DNA of 64,000 bases from positions 496,001 through 560,000 of the forward strand of contig CAMKEG010000001.1 of the NCBI GenBank assembly GCA_946411505.1, read 5' to 3'. This stretch comes from an uncultured Treponema sp. GTDB taxonomy: Bacteria > Spirochaetota > Spirochaetia > Treponematales > Treponemataceae. Below, in pieces: positions 45,408 to 52,879 of this stretch. The position numbers and the translations under genes were made by a program. Every line of letters begins with the position of its first letter. Position 1 is the first letter of the stretch. The notes under the pieces were generated by a model, which did no database searches, was not told the origin of the DNA, and saw only the letters and a program-made list of their open reading frames with translations.

Positions 45408-45620
45408 ATGTCCGCTGATCCCGATTTCTTTGAAAACGAAGATAAAGTTGAGTTCTTGTACACTGACGAAGTCAGCGAGGACTTGGCTTTAGACGACGCT
45501 TCAGACTTTGAAGACGACGAATCCATTGACAGCTTTTCCGTCTATGACGACGAGATTCTTAACGAAGATTGGACTGACAATGAATTCGCCGACGGCGATT
45601 CGGACGCCTTAAAATTCTAG
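45408..45620 (+). CDS. small, extremely acidic protein of unknown function
   Basis: A 70-residue protein I cannot assign. By count it has 18 Asp and 10 Glu (40 per cent acidic), two Lys and no Arg, plus aromatic residues spread along the chain (FF, Y, F, F, Y, W, F). No signal peptide, membrane segment or cysteine. A good promoter, GAGG and a complete reading frame support it as a real, well-expressed gene. Start chosen at 45408 because the frame upstream has no ribosome binding site and crosses the promoter. It lies alone between divergent ispE and convergent rsfS. Candidates by composition only: a nucleic-acid mimic, a ribosome- or RNA-polymerase-binding factor, or a delta-like subunit fragment. 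Confidence 0.75.
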   Translation: MSADPDFFENEDKVEFLYTDEVSEDLALDDASDFEDDESIDSFSVYDDEILNEDWTDNEFADGDSDALKF

Positions 45621-45628
45621 CCCGACGG

Positions 45629-45982
45629 CTAAAAATCCAAGCGCCGGCCGGCGTGCCAAAGCTTTTCCAAATCGTAAAATTCCCGGGCCTCTTTTGACAT
45701 AAGATGGACCACGATGTTTCCCAGGTCAATCAAATTCCAGTCTTCGCCGTCGTTGATTTTCTTGTTGGTCTTGTGAACTTCCAAGTCGTTGTCCTTTATG
45801 TAGTCCTTGATTTGCTTTTGAATGCCCTGCGACTGGGCGGAGCTTGCGACAGTGGCGATGACAAAATAGTCCGTCCAGCTGTTCAGCTCGGAAATGTCAA
45901 GGACCACAAGCTTGTCGCCCTTTCCGTCCTGAATCAAGCGGGCCAATTCAAGCGCCTTTTGTTCCATTGTCTTATTTTCCAT
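45629..45982 (-). CDS. rsfS: ribosomal silencing factor RsfS
   Basis: A 117-residue RsfS/Iojap protein that binds L14 and blocks subunit joining under starvation. Seen: VVLDISELNSWTDYFVIAT near residue 28 and GEDWNLIDLGNIVVHLMS near 76. The start at 45982 is set by AGGAGG nine bases upstream. It is the last gene of the obg-nadD-yqeK-lcp-rsfS run and four bases from the lcp stop. Confidence 0.95.
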   Translation of the reverse strand: MENKTMEQKALELARLIQDGKGDKLVVLDISELNSWTDYFVIATVASSAQSQGIQKQIKDYIKDNDLEVHKTNKKINDGEDWNLIDLGNIVVHLMSKEAREFYDLEKLWHAGRRLDF

Positions 45983-45986
45983 AATT

Positions 45987-47204
45987 CTAATCCTCCTGAC
46001 TCGCGGAACTTTGTCCGTGAACGTAGCGGCCGTCAAAATCGCGGCCCAAAATCAAAATAAAGTCGAAGTTTGGCGTTTCGACATTCTCACCTTCGGCCGC
46101 GACGCGGGCTTCGGTGATTTTTGAGCATCTTATAAAATCTCCCAGCGACTTGGCCGCCTCCCTGTTTCCAATCAAGTCGACGATTTCCGTCTGCTCGTAT
46201 TCGTTGGAAGGCGCGTTCGATATGTTCAAGACCTCGAAGCCCGCGCCTTGCAAAAGTATTTGCGTGTTGCGGGCCAAGCCTTGAACCTTGGTTCCGTTTT
46301 GAATTTCAAGGACATAGGCGCGGTCGCTCGAAGAGCCGGAAGCCGCGATGATGGGCGAAACCGCCCTGCGGACGACTTCCTTTATGAAGTCGCCGTTCCT
46401 GAAGGGATAGAGCAAAATCTTTCCGTCCACGCTTTGGTTGAGCCCCGTAACCTCAAGCTGGGTGACGCGCTCGTAGTCAATGCGGGTTATTATTTCAAGC
46501 AGCTCGGAAAAATCCTTTTGGCTGAGGTTGCTTGTGAAGAGCGAAGAAAACTCCTTGAAATTCTCGCGCTTGAAGACGATGTTCTTGTTTTTGCGCAGGG
46601 AGGCCAAAAGCGCGACCAACATGCTCTGGCGGCGCTCCTGAAGGCTGTCCTCGTCATCGTCGCCGGCCCTGTAAGTCATGTAGGTGTGGACTTTTTCGCC
46701 AAAAAGGTTCACGGCGCCGCTCGGCAAAAGCCATATTTCTCCGTTGGGGCCGCGCTCGTCAACCGGCTGCGGAATGAAAACTCCCAGCCCGCCCAGCAAG
46801 TCCGCCAGGCGCTCGAAGTCCTTCAACTGGATTTCAATCACATAGGTCAAGTCCATGTCGACAAGCTTTTCAACTTCGGACTTGTAGGCGGCAAGGCCTT
46901 TTTCCTCAAAGACGGCGTCTATTCTGTCAACGCGGCCAAGCGAGGAATAGATTCCGCCCGTATTGCCGGGAACAGAGACAAGCGCGCCCTTTCCGGACTC
47001 GGCGTAAGCCAAGAAGACGTCGGTGAAAATGACCTTGTCTCCGTCCTCAAGCAAAATAAGGCTTTTTATAATCGGGTCGGTCTTGAGCTTGTCCTTAACG
47101 GAATCGGCCCTCAAGTAAACGTAAAAGGAAATCGCAAGGGAAAGCAAGATTGCGATAATCAAAATGAGAAAAATCATTCCTTTTTGTTCCCGCTTCAAGC
47201 GCAT
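45987..47204 (-). CDS. LytR-CpsA-Psr family protein with LytR C-terminal domain
   Basis: A 405-residue protein with one N-terminal membrane segment (about residues 9-30), an LCP domain (VSVPGNTGG near 77, DLTYVIEIQLKDFERLADLLGGL near 118 in two parts: DLTYVIEIQL and KDFERLADLLGGL, YRAGDDDEDSLQERRQ near 178) and a LytR_C domain near 290-395 (VLEIQNGTKVQGLARN). LCP enzymes attach anionic glycopolymers to the wall in Gram-positives; the role in spirochaetes is not settled. AGGAG is six to seven bases before the ATG. Confidence 0.88.
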   Translation of the reverse strand: MRLKREQKGMIFLILIIAILLSLAISFYVYLRADSVKDKLKTDPIIKSLILLEDGDKVIFTDVFLAYAESGKGALVSVPGNTGGIYSSLGRVDRIDAVFEEKGLAAYKSEVEKLVDMDLTYVIEIQLKDFERLADLLGGLGVFIPQPVDERGPNGEIWLLPSGAVNLFGEKVHTYMTYRAGDDDEDSLQERRQSMLVALLASLRKNKNIVFKRENFKEFSSLFTSNLSQKDFSELLEIITRIDYERVTQLEVTGLNQSVDGKILLYPFRNGDFIKEVVRRAVSPIIAASGSSSDRAYVLEIQNGTKVQGLARNTQILLQGAGFEVLNISNAPSNEYEQTEIVDLIGNREAAKSLGDFIRCSKITEARVAAEGENVETPNFDFILILGRDFDGRYVHGQSSASQED

Positions 47205-47221
47205 ACAAACTCCTGCAACTT

Positions 47222-47809
47222 TTATTTTACAAGGCTGTCGTAAAAGGCCTTGGTTTCGGCCGCGACCTTCTTGCCCTTGCCCTTAAGGTATTCCATGCTT
47301 TCGCCGACGACCGCCGCCGTCATTCCGTCGATTGTCATCGCCATAAGGCGTTTGGTGTACTCTTCCGTCACTTGCTCGCGGCCTGGCTCAATCTTGTCGG
47401 CCACGTAAAGCAGCTTGGCCAAGTCGCCCATTCCGGCCTTGCCAAAAGTGTGGTTGGCCACGGCCTCCAAAATGTCGCGGTCCTCGACGCCCCAATCCTC
47501 GGAAAGCAAAACCGCGGCCGCGCGTCCGTGCAAGAGCGCCGGCTTTGAATTTTCTATTTTTAAGATGGGATTTCCGTCCCTGGAGGCGATTCCAAGCAGC
47601 ATCTTGTCGTCCATGCTCTTGCACATGTCGTGGGCGATTCCGGCAAAAAATCCTACTTGAGGGTTGAGTCCGAAGCGCTCGCACAAGCGCGCGCAAGTCT
47701 GCGCCACGCGGACAGAGTGCTTGTAACGTTCCTCGCTGACGGAAGCAAGGACGTATTTTCGCACGCCCTCGGTCAACTCGGCCAATTCCAATCTATTGTT
47801 TACATCCAT
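47222..47809 (-). CDS. yqeK: YqeK-type HD-domain hydrolase
   Basis: A 195-residue HD-domain protein of the YqeK group, symmetrical diadenosine tetraphosphate hydrolases. Metal ligands are visible in YKHSVRV near residue 29, FAGIAHDMCKSM near 54, and later histidines near 95 (LLHGRA) and 119 (ANHTF). Its start overlaps the end of nadD by 17 bases. The nadD-yqeK pairing is conserved widely. Confidence 0.92.
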   Translation of the reverse strand: MDVNNRLELAELTEGVRKYVLASVSEERYKHSVRVAQTCARLCERFGLNPQVGFFAGIAHDMCKSMDDKMLLGIASRDGNPILKIENSKPALLHGRAAAVLLSEDWGVEDRDILEAVANHTFGKAGMGDLAKLLYVADKIEPGREQVTEEYTKRLMAMTIDGMTAAVVGESMEYLKGKGKKVAAETKAFYDSLVK

Positions 47810-48464
47810 AAAGCCTGTTCGCCACTATGTAGTCGTAGACGGCGGGCGGAACCAAATAACGCCAGCTTTTGCCCTGGGCGATTCTGTTCCTGACGTCCGT
47901 CGAAGAAAACGACAGTATCAAATTTTTCAAGTCCTTGTATTCCCACTTGAATTCGCCTTTTTTAACGCTCATAAAATGGCCCGTGGCGTCAACTCCGCCC
48001 AAAAAATTTCCGCGCGGCTTGTTGGAGCCGGTGGAGGAAAGCTGGGCGTCGCCAAGCTGCCGCCTGTTGGCTATGATTATTTCGCAAAAGGCCGCCACCT
48101 CGTCGGCGTTTTTCCACTTGTCAAATTCGGCGGCGATTTCCTGGCCCATTATCAGGCCGATTTTTCCCTTGACGACGCCCCTGTACTTTTCCTTCAAGAA
48201 ACGCACGGTGTCAATCGTGTAGGAAATGCCTCCGCGCTGAATCTCGCAAGGCTCAATCTCAAATTTGGGGTTTCCCGCAATCGCCGCCTCAAGCATCGCC
48301 AAGCGGCTGGAAGGGCTGACGCTGGCCGCCAACTGCTTGTGCGGCGGAATGAAAGTGGGCACGAACAAAATTTTGTCGTAGCCCAACTCCAAGGCGGAGT
48401 CAGCCACGGTCAAGTGGCCGCAATGCACCGGATTAAAACTTCCGCCGTAAATCGCTAGCTTCAA
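47793..48464 (-). CDS. nadD: nicotinate-nucleotide adenylyltransferase
   Basis: A 223-residue nucleotidyltransferase making deamido-NAD. Seen: YGGSFNPVHCGHL near residue 5 (HxGH motif) and SSTDVRNRIAQGKSWRYLV near 188 (the ISxTxxR region). The start codon is TTG at 48464: it overlaps the obg stop as TTGA, GGGGAG lies about six bases upstream, and the family N-terminus fits. Confidence 0.95.
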   Translation of the reverse strand: MKLAIYGGSFNPVHCGHLTVADSALELGYDKILFVPTFIPPHKQLAASVSPSSRLAMLEAAIAGNPKFEIEPCEIQRGGISYTIDTVRFLKEKYRGVVKGKIGLIMGQEIAAEFDKWKNADEVAAFCEIIIANRRQLGDAQLSSTGSNKPRGNFLGGVDATGHFMSVKKGEFKWEYKDLKNLILSFSSTDVRNRIAQGKSWRYLVPPAVYDYIVANRLYGCKQ

Positions 48465-49582
48465 TTTTCGCTCCCCGGATACTGGACTTCCGCGTCGTCG
48501 TCAATGGACTCGCGCTCGGCCATAAACGAGCTTGACGCGCCCTGCGGCTTTTGCTCGCCGGACTCGCCCTGGCCCTCAATTTTGTCGGCCAGCTGTATTA
48601 TGGCCTTTTGAAGGGCCTTCATTCCGATGTTGTTCAATATTGAAACGGAAAGAACTTGGATGTCCTTGTCCTCTTGCTGAACTTTTTCCTTTATTTCCCG
48701 CGCCCTTTCCTCCGCGCCCTCTACGTCAATCTTGTTGCACAAGAGCATCCGCGGCTTTTTGGCAAGCTCGGGGGAATAGCTTTCCACCTCTTTGACCAAA
48801 GTGTCGTAAGCTGTCAAATAGTTTTCGTCGCTGGCGTCAACGATGAACAAAAGGCACTGGGTTCTTGAAACGTGCTTCAGGAACTTGAAGCCAAGGCCCA
48901 CGCCCTCGCTGGCGCCTTCTATGATTCCTGGGATGTCCGCGATGATGATGTCGCGCTCGTCGTCAACCCGCAAGACGCCAAGGTTTGGAATCTTTGTGGT
49001 GAACGGATATGGAGCCACTTTGGGCCGCGCGTTTGTGAAGGCGGTCAAAAGGGAGGACTTTCCGGCGTTGGGAAATCCCACCAAGCCCACGTCGGCCATT
49101 ACGCTAAGCTCCACGCGAATCTTTTTTGTGGAGCCCGGCTCGCCCTTGTTGGCGATTCTGGGGGCTTGGTTTGTGGACGTCTTGAAGTGAATGTTGCCCC
49201 AGCCGCCTTTTCCGCCCTTAAAAAGCAAGAATTTTTCGTCCTCGGCCTGGGTCGTAAAATCATGGAGAAGCTCGCCCGTCTCCGCGTCGCGCAAGCTTGT
49301 TCCGGGCGGAACGGGAATGACCAAGTCCTCGCCGGCCGCGCCGTACTTTCCCCAGCTCATGCCGTCGGCTCCGTTCTTGGCCTTTAAAATAGGACGGCGG
49401 CGCAACTTGGCCAAAGTGCGCATGTTGCGTTTGACGACAAAATAAACGTCGCCGCCTTTTCCGCCGTCGCCGCCGGAAGGCCCTCCAAGCGGAATGTATT
49501 TTTCCCGCCTGAAGGAAATGCAGCCGTTGCCGCCCTTGCCTGAGGATACCGTAATTGTCGCTTCGTCCGCAAACTGAATCAT
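48461..49582 (-). CDS. obg: GTPase Obg
   Basis: A 373-residue ribosome-assembly GTPase. The glycine-rich Obg fold spans residues 1-155 (SGKGGNGCISFRREKY near 14, GGDGGKGGDVYFV near 36). The G domain has GFPNAGKSSLL near 163, DIPGIIEGAS near 210 and NKID near 280. The C-terminus is short and acidic without an OCT domain. The frame extends upstream to 49639, but the ATG at 49582 gives the family N-terminus (MIQFADEATI) and lies beyond the upstream terminator. Confidence 0.95.
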   Translation of the reverse strand: MIQFADEATITVSSGKGGNGCISFRREKYIPLGGPSGGDGGKGGDVYFVVKRNMRTLAKLRRRPILKAKNGADGMSWGKYGAAGEDLVIPVPPGTSLRDAETGELLHDFTTQAEDEKFLLFKGGKGGWGNIHFKTSTNQAPRIANKGEPGSTKKIRVELSVMADVGLVGFPNAGKSSLLTAFTNARPKVAPYPFTTKIPNLGVLRVDDERDIIIADIPGIIEGASEGVGLGFKFLKHVSRTQCLLFIVDASDENYLTAYDTLVKEVESYSPELAKKPRMLLCNKIDVEGAEERAREIKEKVQQEDKDIQVLSVSILNNIGMKALQKAIIQLADKIEGQGESGEQKPQGASSSFMAERESIDDDAEVQYPGSEN

Positions 49583-49603
49583 GGCTAAAACTGCCCCTAA
49601 AAC

Positions 49604-49633
49604 AAAAAATGCCCGGCATTGAAGACCGGGCAT
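49604..49633 (-). terminator. terminator of the rplU-prp-rpmA operon
   Basis: On the minus strand ATGCCCGG (49633-49626), loop, CCGGGCAT (49616-49609), followed by TTTTTTG. It separates rpmA from obg. Confidence 0.85.
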
Positions 49634-49652
49634 TCTCATGCAATTGTCAACC

Positions 49653-49904
49653 TTACGCGTTTACAATAGAAATATACTTTCTGTTGTTGCTCTCGTGGAA
49701 GACAACCTTTCCGTCGGCCGTGGCGAAGATGCTGTCGTCGCCCGCTAGCTTGGCGTTGTCGCCCGGGAAAAACTTAGTGCCGCGCTGCTTTACGATGATA
49801 GAGCCGGCCGTAACCAATTCTCCCGCATATTTCTTTACGCCCAAGTGCTTGGGGTTTGACTGGCGGCCGTTTTTGGCGCCGCTTCCGCCTTTACTTCTTC
49901 CCAT
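49653..49904 (-). CDS. rpmA: 50S ribosomal protein L27
   Basis: An 83-residue L27 with the expected GGSGAKNGRQSNPKHLGVK segment near residue 6 and GSIIVKQRGTKFFPG near 34; its N-terminus reaches the peptidyl-transferase centre. GGAGG lies seven bases before the ATG at 49904, which fixes the start. The protein therefore begins MGRSKGG and has no Firmicutes-type N-terminal extension ending in a LQFFA-like cleavage site, although a Prp-like protease gene is next to it. Confidence 0.96.
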   Translation of the reverse strand: MGRSKGGSGAKNGRQSNPKHLGVKKYAGELVTAGSIIVKQRGTKFFPGDNAKLAGDDSIFATADGKVVFHESNNRKYISIVNA

Positions 49905-49905
49905 T

Positions 49906-50235
49906 TTATTCCTCCAATTTACATTCAAACTGAACATTTTGCGGAAACTCTTTGGCAAGGCTTTCAAAGCCTTTTTGCAAAAAGTCCGCGGCGAACTCCA
50001 GCTCAAGCTTGCCCGAGCCGCCGTCCGCCCTGGCCTCGAAGGAAAGAACTCCCCTTTCAGGGGCCCGTCCGTCAAAGGCCACGCCCGACCTGCCGTCAAG
50101 CGTCAGCGCCGCGGTCCGCAACAAAACCGTCGCGGCGGCGCAAACGATGTCCCGCCCATTTTTGTCAAAAAGCGCGTGGCCGGAGGCTTTGCAAGCCAAG
50201 AAGCCCTCGCGCCTGACCAGCAGGACGCTTATCAT
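49906..50235 (-). CDS. prp: Prp-like ribosomal-processing cysteine protease
   Basis: A 109-residue protein of the YsxB/Prp family. Catalytic residues are visible: His in SGHALFDKNG near residue 20 and Cys in DIVCAAATVLL near 32. In Staphylococcus and relatives Prp removes the N-terminal extension of L27. It sits between rplU and rpmA as in those species, overlapping the rplU stop (TAATG) and ending two bases before rpmA. The neighbouring L27 lacks an extension to cut, so its substrate here is unclear. Confidence 0.88.
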   Translation of the reverse strand: MISVLLVRREGFLACKASGHALFDKNGRDIVCAAATVLLRTAALTLDGRSGVAFDGRAPERGVLSFEARADGGSGKLELEFAADFLQKGFESLAKEFPQNVQFECKLEE

Positions 50236-50546
50236 TACGCGATGATTTCGTCAACGCGAATGTTTGTGTACTGCTGTCGGTGTCCGATAAGGCGGTGGTA
50301 GTCCTTCTTGCTCTTGTACTTGAAGACGAGAACCTTCTTGTCCTTGAAGGAATCCTCAACCGTAACCTTAACCTTAGCTCCGCTTACATAAGGAGCTCCA
50401 ACCTTGATGTTGTCGCCGTCGCTGACGAGCAAAACCGAGTCAATGTCAATCTTGGCGCCCTTTTCGGCGTCAATTTTGTCCACTTGAAGCAAGGCGCCCT
50501 TTTCAGCCTTATACTGTTTGCCTTTGTATTCAACAAGCGCGTACAT
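50235..50546 (-). CDS. rplU: 50S ribosomal protein L21
   Basis: A 103-residue L21 (YALVEYKGKQYKAEKG at the N-terminus, KVLVFKYKSKKDYHRLIGHRQ near 70 in two parts: KVLVFKYKSKK and DYHRLIGHRQ). GAGG lies eight bases before the ATG. The predicted transcript has a leader of about 80 bases with GC-rich sequence that could form a regulatory structure, as L21 leaders do elsewhere; I cannot match a specific family. Confidence 0.96.
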   Translation of the reverse strand: MYALVEYKGKQYKAEKGALLQVDKIDAEKGAKIDIDSVLLVSDGDNIKVGAPYVSGAKVKVTVEDSFKDKKVLVFKYKSKKDYHRLIGHRQQYTNIRVDEIIA

Positions 50547-50631
50547 AGTAAAACCTCAAAATAAAAATTTTCAAAAAACCGCCCTTCGCGCAGCAAACGG
50601 GATTGCGCCCGAGCGTATTTATGTAGAAATT

Positions 50632-50661
50632 ATTTTATCAAATTTATGGCAAATTAGTCAA
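50632..50661 (-). promoter_or_regulatory. sigma-70 promoter of rplU-prp-rpmA
   Basis: Minus strand TTGACT (50661-50656), 18-bp spacer, TAAAAT (50637-50632), preceded by TG as an extended -10. Start near 50625. Confidence 0.65.
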
Positions 50662-50727
50662 TAGATAAAGAAGAATTTTCTTTATTTTTCGCGCAAGCCC
50701 GTTTTTGAACAGGAGGAAAAAATTTGC

Positions 50728-50755
50728 TTGCAATAACAAAAAAGCGCGCTATAAT
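50728..50755 (+). promoter_or_regulatory. sigma-70 promoter of the ComFB gene, near-leaderless
   Basis: TTGCAA (50728-50733), 16-bp spacer, TATAAT (50750-50755), then eight bases to the ATG at 50764 with no Shine-Dalgarno. Confidence 0.62.
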
Positions 50756-50763
50756 AAATAGTT

Positions 50764-51519
50764 ATGAAAGTTACCAATTTGATGGAAGACTATGTCCGCG
50801 CTCACGTGGACGACATGTACGAAAGGCTTAAGGCGGAAAAAGTAAGCTGGCTCACCTGCGACTGCGAGAATTGCCGCATGGACACAGAATGCTATGTCCT
50901 TAACAGAATTCCGCCAAAATACACAATTTCAGGCCGCGGCGTGAACCACGCGCAAAGCGAGCTTGAAACGATAAAGCAAGTCATGGCGGACGTGGACACT
51001 TTGGTCATGGACGGAATCCGCCTGATAAGCGGCTCCAAGAGGCCCAACCACGGCTCCTCCTACACAAGCGACGCGGAAATCGTCAGCGGAAAATATCCAT
51101 ATTTCTTCTTCCCGATTTTTTCCGGCGCCGTCTACGACGGAACGACGTTCGAGGCCTTGACCAACGCGGAAATCACGATTCTCTACAACGGCAAAGCGGC
51201 CAAAATGCTGGACTCGACTTGGCAAAATCCCTGCAACACTTTCAAGGCCACGGAGGGCGGCTACAGTTTTTGCGTGGAGCCGGAAAAGGCGAAAAAAGAG
51301 GGCTTGGCGAAGGACTTCAACTTTGAGCTTTCGATAACGGCGCCCGGCTACGAAAAAATCAACTATGTTTTCAGCGTTCCAGTGGCGAGCAAAATTCTTA
51401 AAGGGCCCGGCGTGCGCCCCGACTACTCCCTAAAAGTGCAAGACCTTTTCTTGTTTCCGCAAGGAATGGTAAACCCGATGGAGCGCTACCCTGTTTCCGA
51501 CGACGCCTCCGCGAAGTAA
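50764..51519 (+). CDS. ComFB-domain protein with unassigned C-terminal domain
   Basis: A 251-residue protein. Residues 1-95 match the late-competence ComFB family: NLMEDYVRAHVDDMYERL at the N-terminus, CDCENCRMD near 35 with cysteines placed for zinc, and LNRIPPKYTISGRG near 48. ComFB domains in cyanobacteria have been linked to cyclic di-AMP/di-GMP signalling. Residues 120-250 are beta-rich and look like an Ig- or carboxypeptidase-regulatory-like fold (FEALTNAEITILYNGKAA near 141); I do not recognise it. No signal peptide. The promoter lies so close that the mRNA should be leaderless. Transcribed away from rplU; no partner gene. Confidence 0.78.
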   Translation: MKVTNLMEDYVRAHVDDMYERLKAEKVSWLTCDCENCRMDTECYVLNRIPPKYTISGRGVNHAQSELETIKQVMADVDTLVMDGIRLISGSKRPNHGSSYTSDAEIVSGKYPYFFFPIFSGAVYDGTTFEALTNAEITILYNGKAAKMLDSTWQNPCNTFKATEGGYSFCVEPEKAKKEGLAKDFNFELSITAPGYEKINYVFSVPVASKILKGPGVRPDYSLKVQDLFLFPQGMVNPMERYPVSDDASAK

Positions 51520-51548
51520 GAAAAAATCTTATTTTTTGGGGAAAGTTC

Positions 51549-51577
51549 TTGACATGATTAAGTGAATCTGATAATAT
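51549..51577 (+). promoter_or_regulatory. consensus promoter of tRNA-Val
   Basis: TTGACA (51549-51554), 17-bp spacer, TAATAT (51572-51577). Start near 51584, eight bases before the tRNA. Confidence 0.8.
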
Positions 51578-51591
51578 CTTATTCACTTGAC

Positions 51592-51665
51592 GGACGATTA
51601 GCTCAGCTGGTACGAGCGTCTGGTTTACACCCAGAATGTCGGGGGTTCGATCCCCTCATCGTCCA
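51592..51665 (+). tRNA. tRNA-Val (anticodon TAC)
   Basis: Acceptor GGACGAT pairs with ATCGTCC, discriminator A; D-arm GCTC/GAGC; anticodon stem TCTGG/CCAGA with loop TTTACAC; T-loop TTCGATC. CCA is not encoded. A terminator follows, then an integrase gene. Confidence 0.97.
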
Positions 51666-51670
51666 CTAAA

Positions 51671-51701
51671 GACGAAGCCTTATGGTTTCGTCTTTTTTTT
51701 T
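51671..51701 (+). terminator. intrinsic terminator of tRNA-Val
   Basis: GACGAAGCC, loop TTAT, GGTTTCGTC (one G-U pair), followed by at least nine T. Confidence 0.9.
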
Positions 51702-51769
51702 GCTTTGTCTTCCGTTCCCCCAACTCCAAGCGCAAAAAAATCTGGCGATAAATAAAGCAAGGAGAACTT

Positions 51770-52879
51770 ATGTATCGCTTGATTTCAATGAAAAACCAGG
51801 GCAAAAAGTCTTGGTACTATTACAAGGAAAATTTTGACGCCTCCTGCCTTGTCCTTCACATTTGCGAAGGCTGCGAAAGCAAGGGCAGCGCCAAGTCATA
51901 CGTGGAGAGGCTGCAGGAAAAAAGATGCCTTGTAAAAAGCATCGGCGCCGGAATGTACGCGCAAAGCGGCCCTTGCTACGAAAAAAGGCGGCAGTTCGGA
52001 AAGTCCGTCTACAAGGCGACGCTTGACCAGAAAAAATATTTTTTGAATGAGATAAACAAGGATTTTGGAGAGCGGCCCATACAAGAGATTATGGAAAAGG
52101 AAGTTGAGGACTTGCTTTTAAAATCAGAAAAAAGCGGCTCCTGGAAAAATTCTTACTTGGAAACTTTCTTGGACATTTACAAGGAGGCCCGCTGGAACGG
52201 AATCGACGTGGCCCTTCCCCGCTTCCAAAAATTCAAGCGCGGCTCAAGAAAGGCCGACGTTCTGACGGAAGCGGAAATTCAAGCCTTGTTCGCGCCGGGC
52301 GTCTTTTCAAACAAGGCCTTGGAGCTGATGTTTGAGCTGGGCCTTTCATGCGGCTTGCGGCTGGGCGAAATGCGCGGCGTGAGGGTTGGCCAAGTGATTT
52401 TTGAAAACGGCGCCCTTGTGGTTGACGGCTTCATAAACAAGATGGGCGAGCGGACCAATTACAACAAAAAGGGCTCGGCGGAAAAGCCGAAATTTAGGGT
52501 GGCATTCTTGCCCCAAAAACTCTTGGAAAAGATAAAGGCTTTCATCGCGGAAAAGTCGCTTTTGCCCGGCGACTACTTGTTCCAACGCCAGGGCCGGCCA
52601 TTTTGCCAATCCTACGCCTACAAGACATTTTTGCGCGCGGTCAAAAAGGCGGGAATCAACTTTGACGGACGAAAAATAGTTCCGCACTCCTTGCGCTACA
52701 CGTACATAACAAGGATGCGCTCCTTCCTTCCCGGCGAAACCGTCAGAAAACTGGCCGGCCACAGCTCCGTGGAAATGACAGACTACTACACGCGCGCCTC
52801 CTTGCGCGACTTGATTGAGGAACTATCCCCGACGCAAGCTTCCGTCGAGCGCTGCATCGGGGAAGCCTTGAGCGGCTAG
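51770..52879 (+). CDS. tyrosine recombinase / phage-type integrase
   Basis: A 369-residue tyrosine recombinase. Residues 1-85 form an unrecognised arm-binding-like domain with several Cys (ICEGCES near 31); 85-170 a SAM-like core-binding domain; 175-355 the catalytic domain. The first Arg lies in SCGLRLGEMRGV near 192, HSLRYTYIT near 305 gives His and Arg, AGHSSVEMTD near 326 the second His, and YYTR near 338 the nucleophile. AAGGAGAACTT precedes the ATG. It lies 105 bases downstream of tRNA-Val, the usual place for an integrase that uses the tRNA 3' end as attachment site. The stop overlaps the convergent stop of the giant gene. Confidence 0.9.
   Translation: MYRLISMKNQGKKSWYYYKENFDASCLVLHICEGCESKGSAKSYVERLQEKRCLVKSIGAGMYAQSGPCYEKRRQFGKSVYKATLDQKKYFLNEINKDFGERPIQEIMEKEVEDLLLKSEKSGSWKNSYLETFLDIYKEARWNGIDVALPRFQKFKRGSRKADVLTEAEIQALFAPGVFSNKALELMFELGLSCGLRLGEMRGVRVGQVIFENGALVVDGFINKMGERTNYNKKGSAEKPKFRVAFLPQKLLEKIKAFIAEKSLLPGDYLFQRQGRPFCQSYAYKTFLRAVKKAGINFDGRKIVPHSLRYTYITRMRSFLPGETVRKLAGHSSVEMTDYYTRASLRDLIEELSPTQASVERCIGEALSG

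Noticed and set aside
46248..47243. 331-codon open frame on the plus strand opposite the LCP-family gene
   Set aside because: Fully antisense to a clear LCP protein, with no recognisable domain or translation signal.
47796..48458. 220-codon open frame on the plus strand opposite nadD
   Set aside because: Antisense to nadD along its whole length, which has intact catalytic motifs.
49905..49940. Possible upstream in-frame start of L27 (beginning MFSLNV) giving an N-terminal extension for Prp to cut
   Set aside because: It lies inside the prp coding region without a ribosome binding site and has no LQFFA-like cleavage site; GGAGG is correctly spaced for the ATG at 49904.
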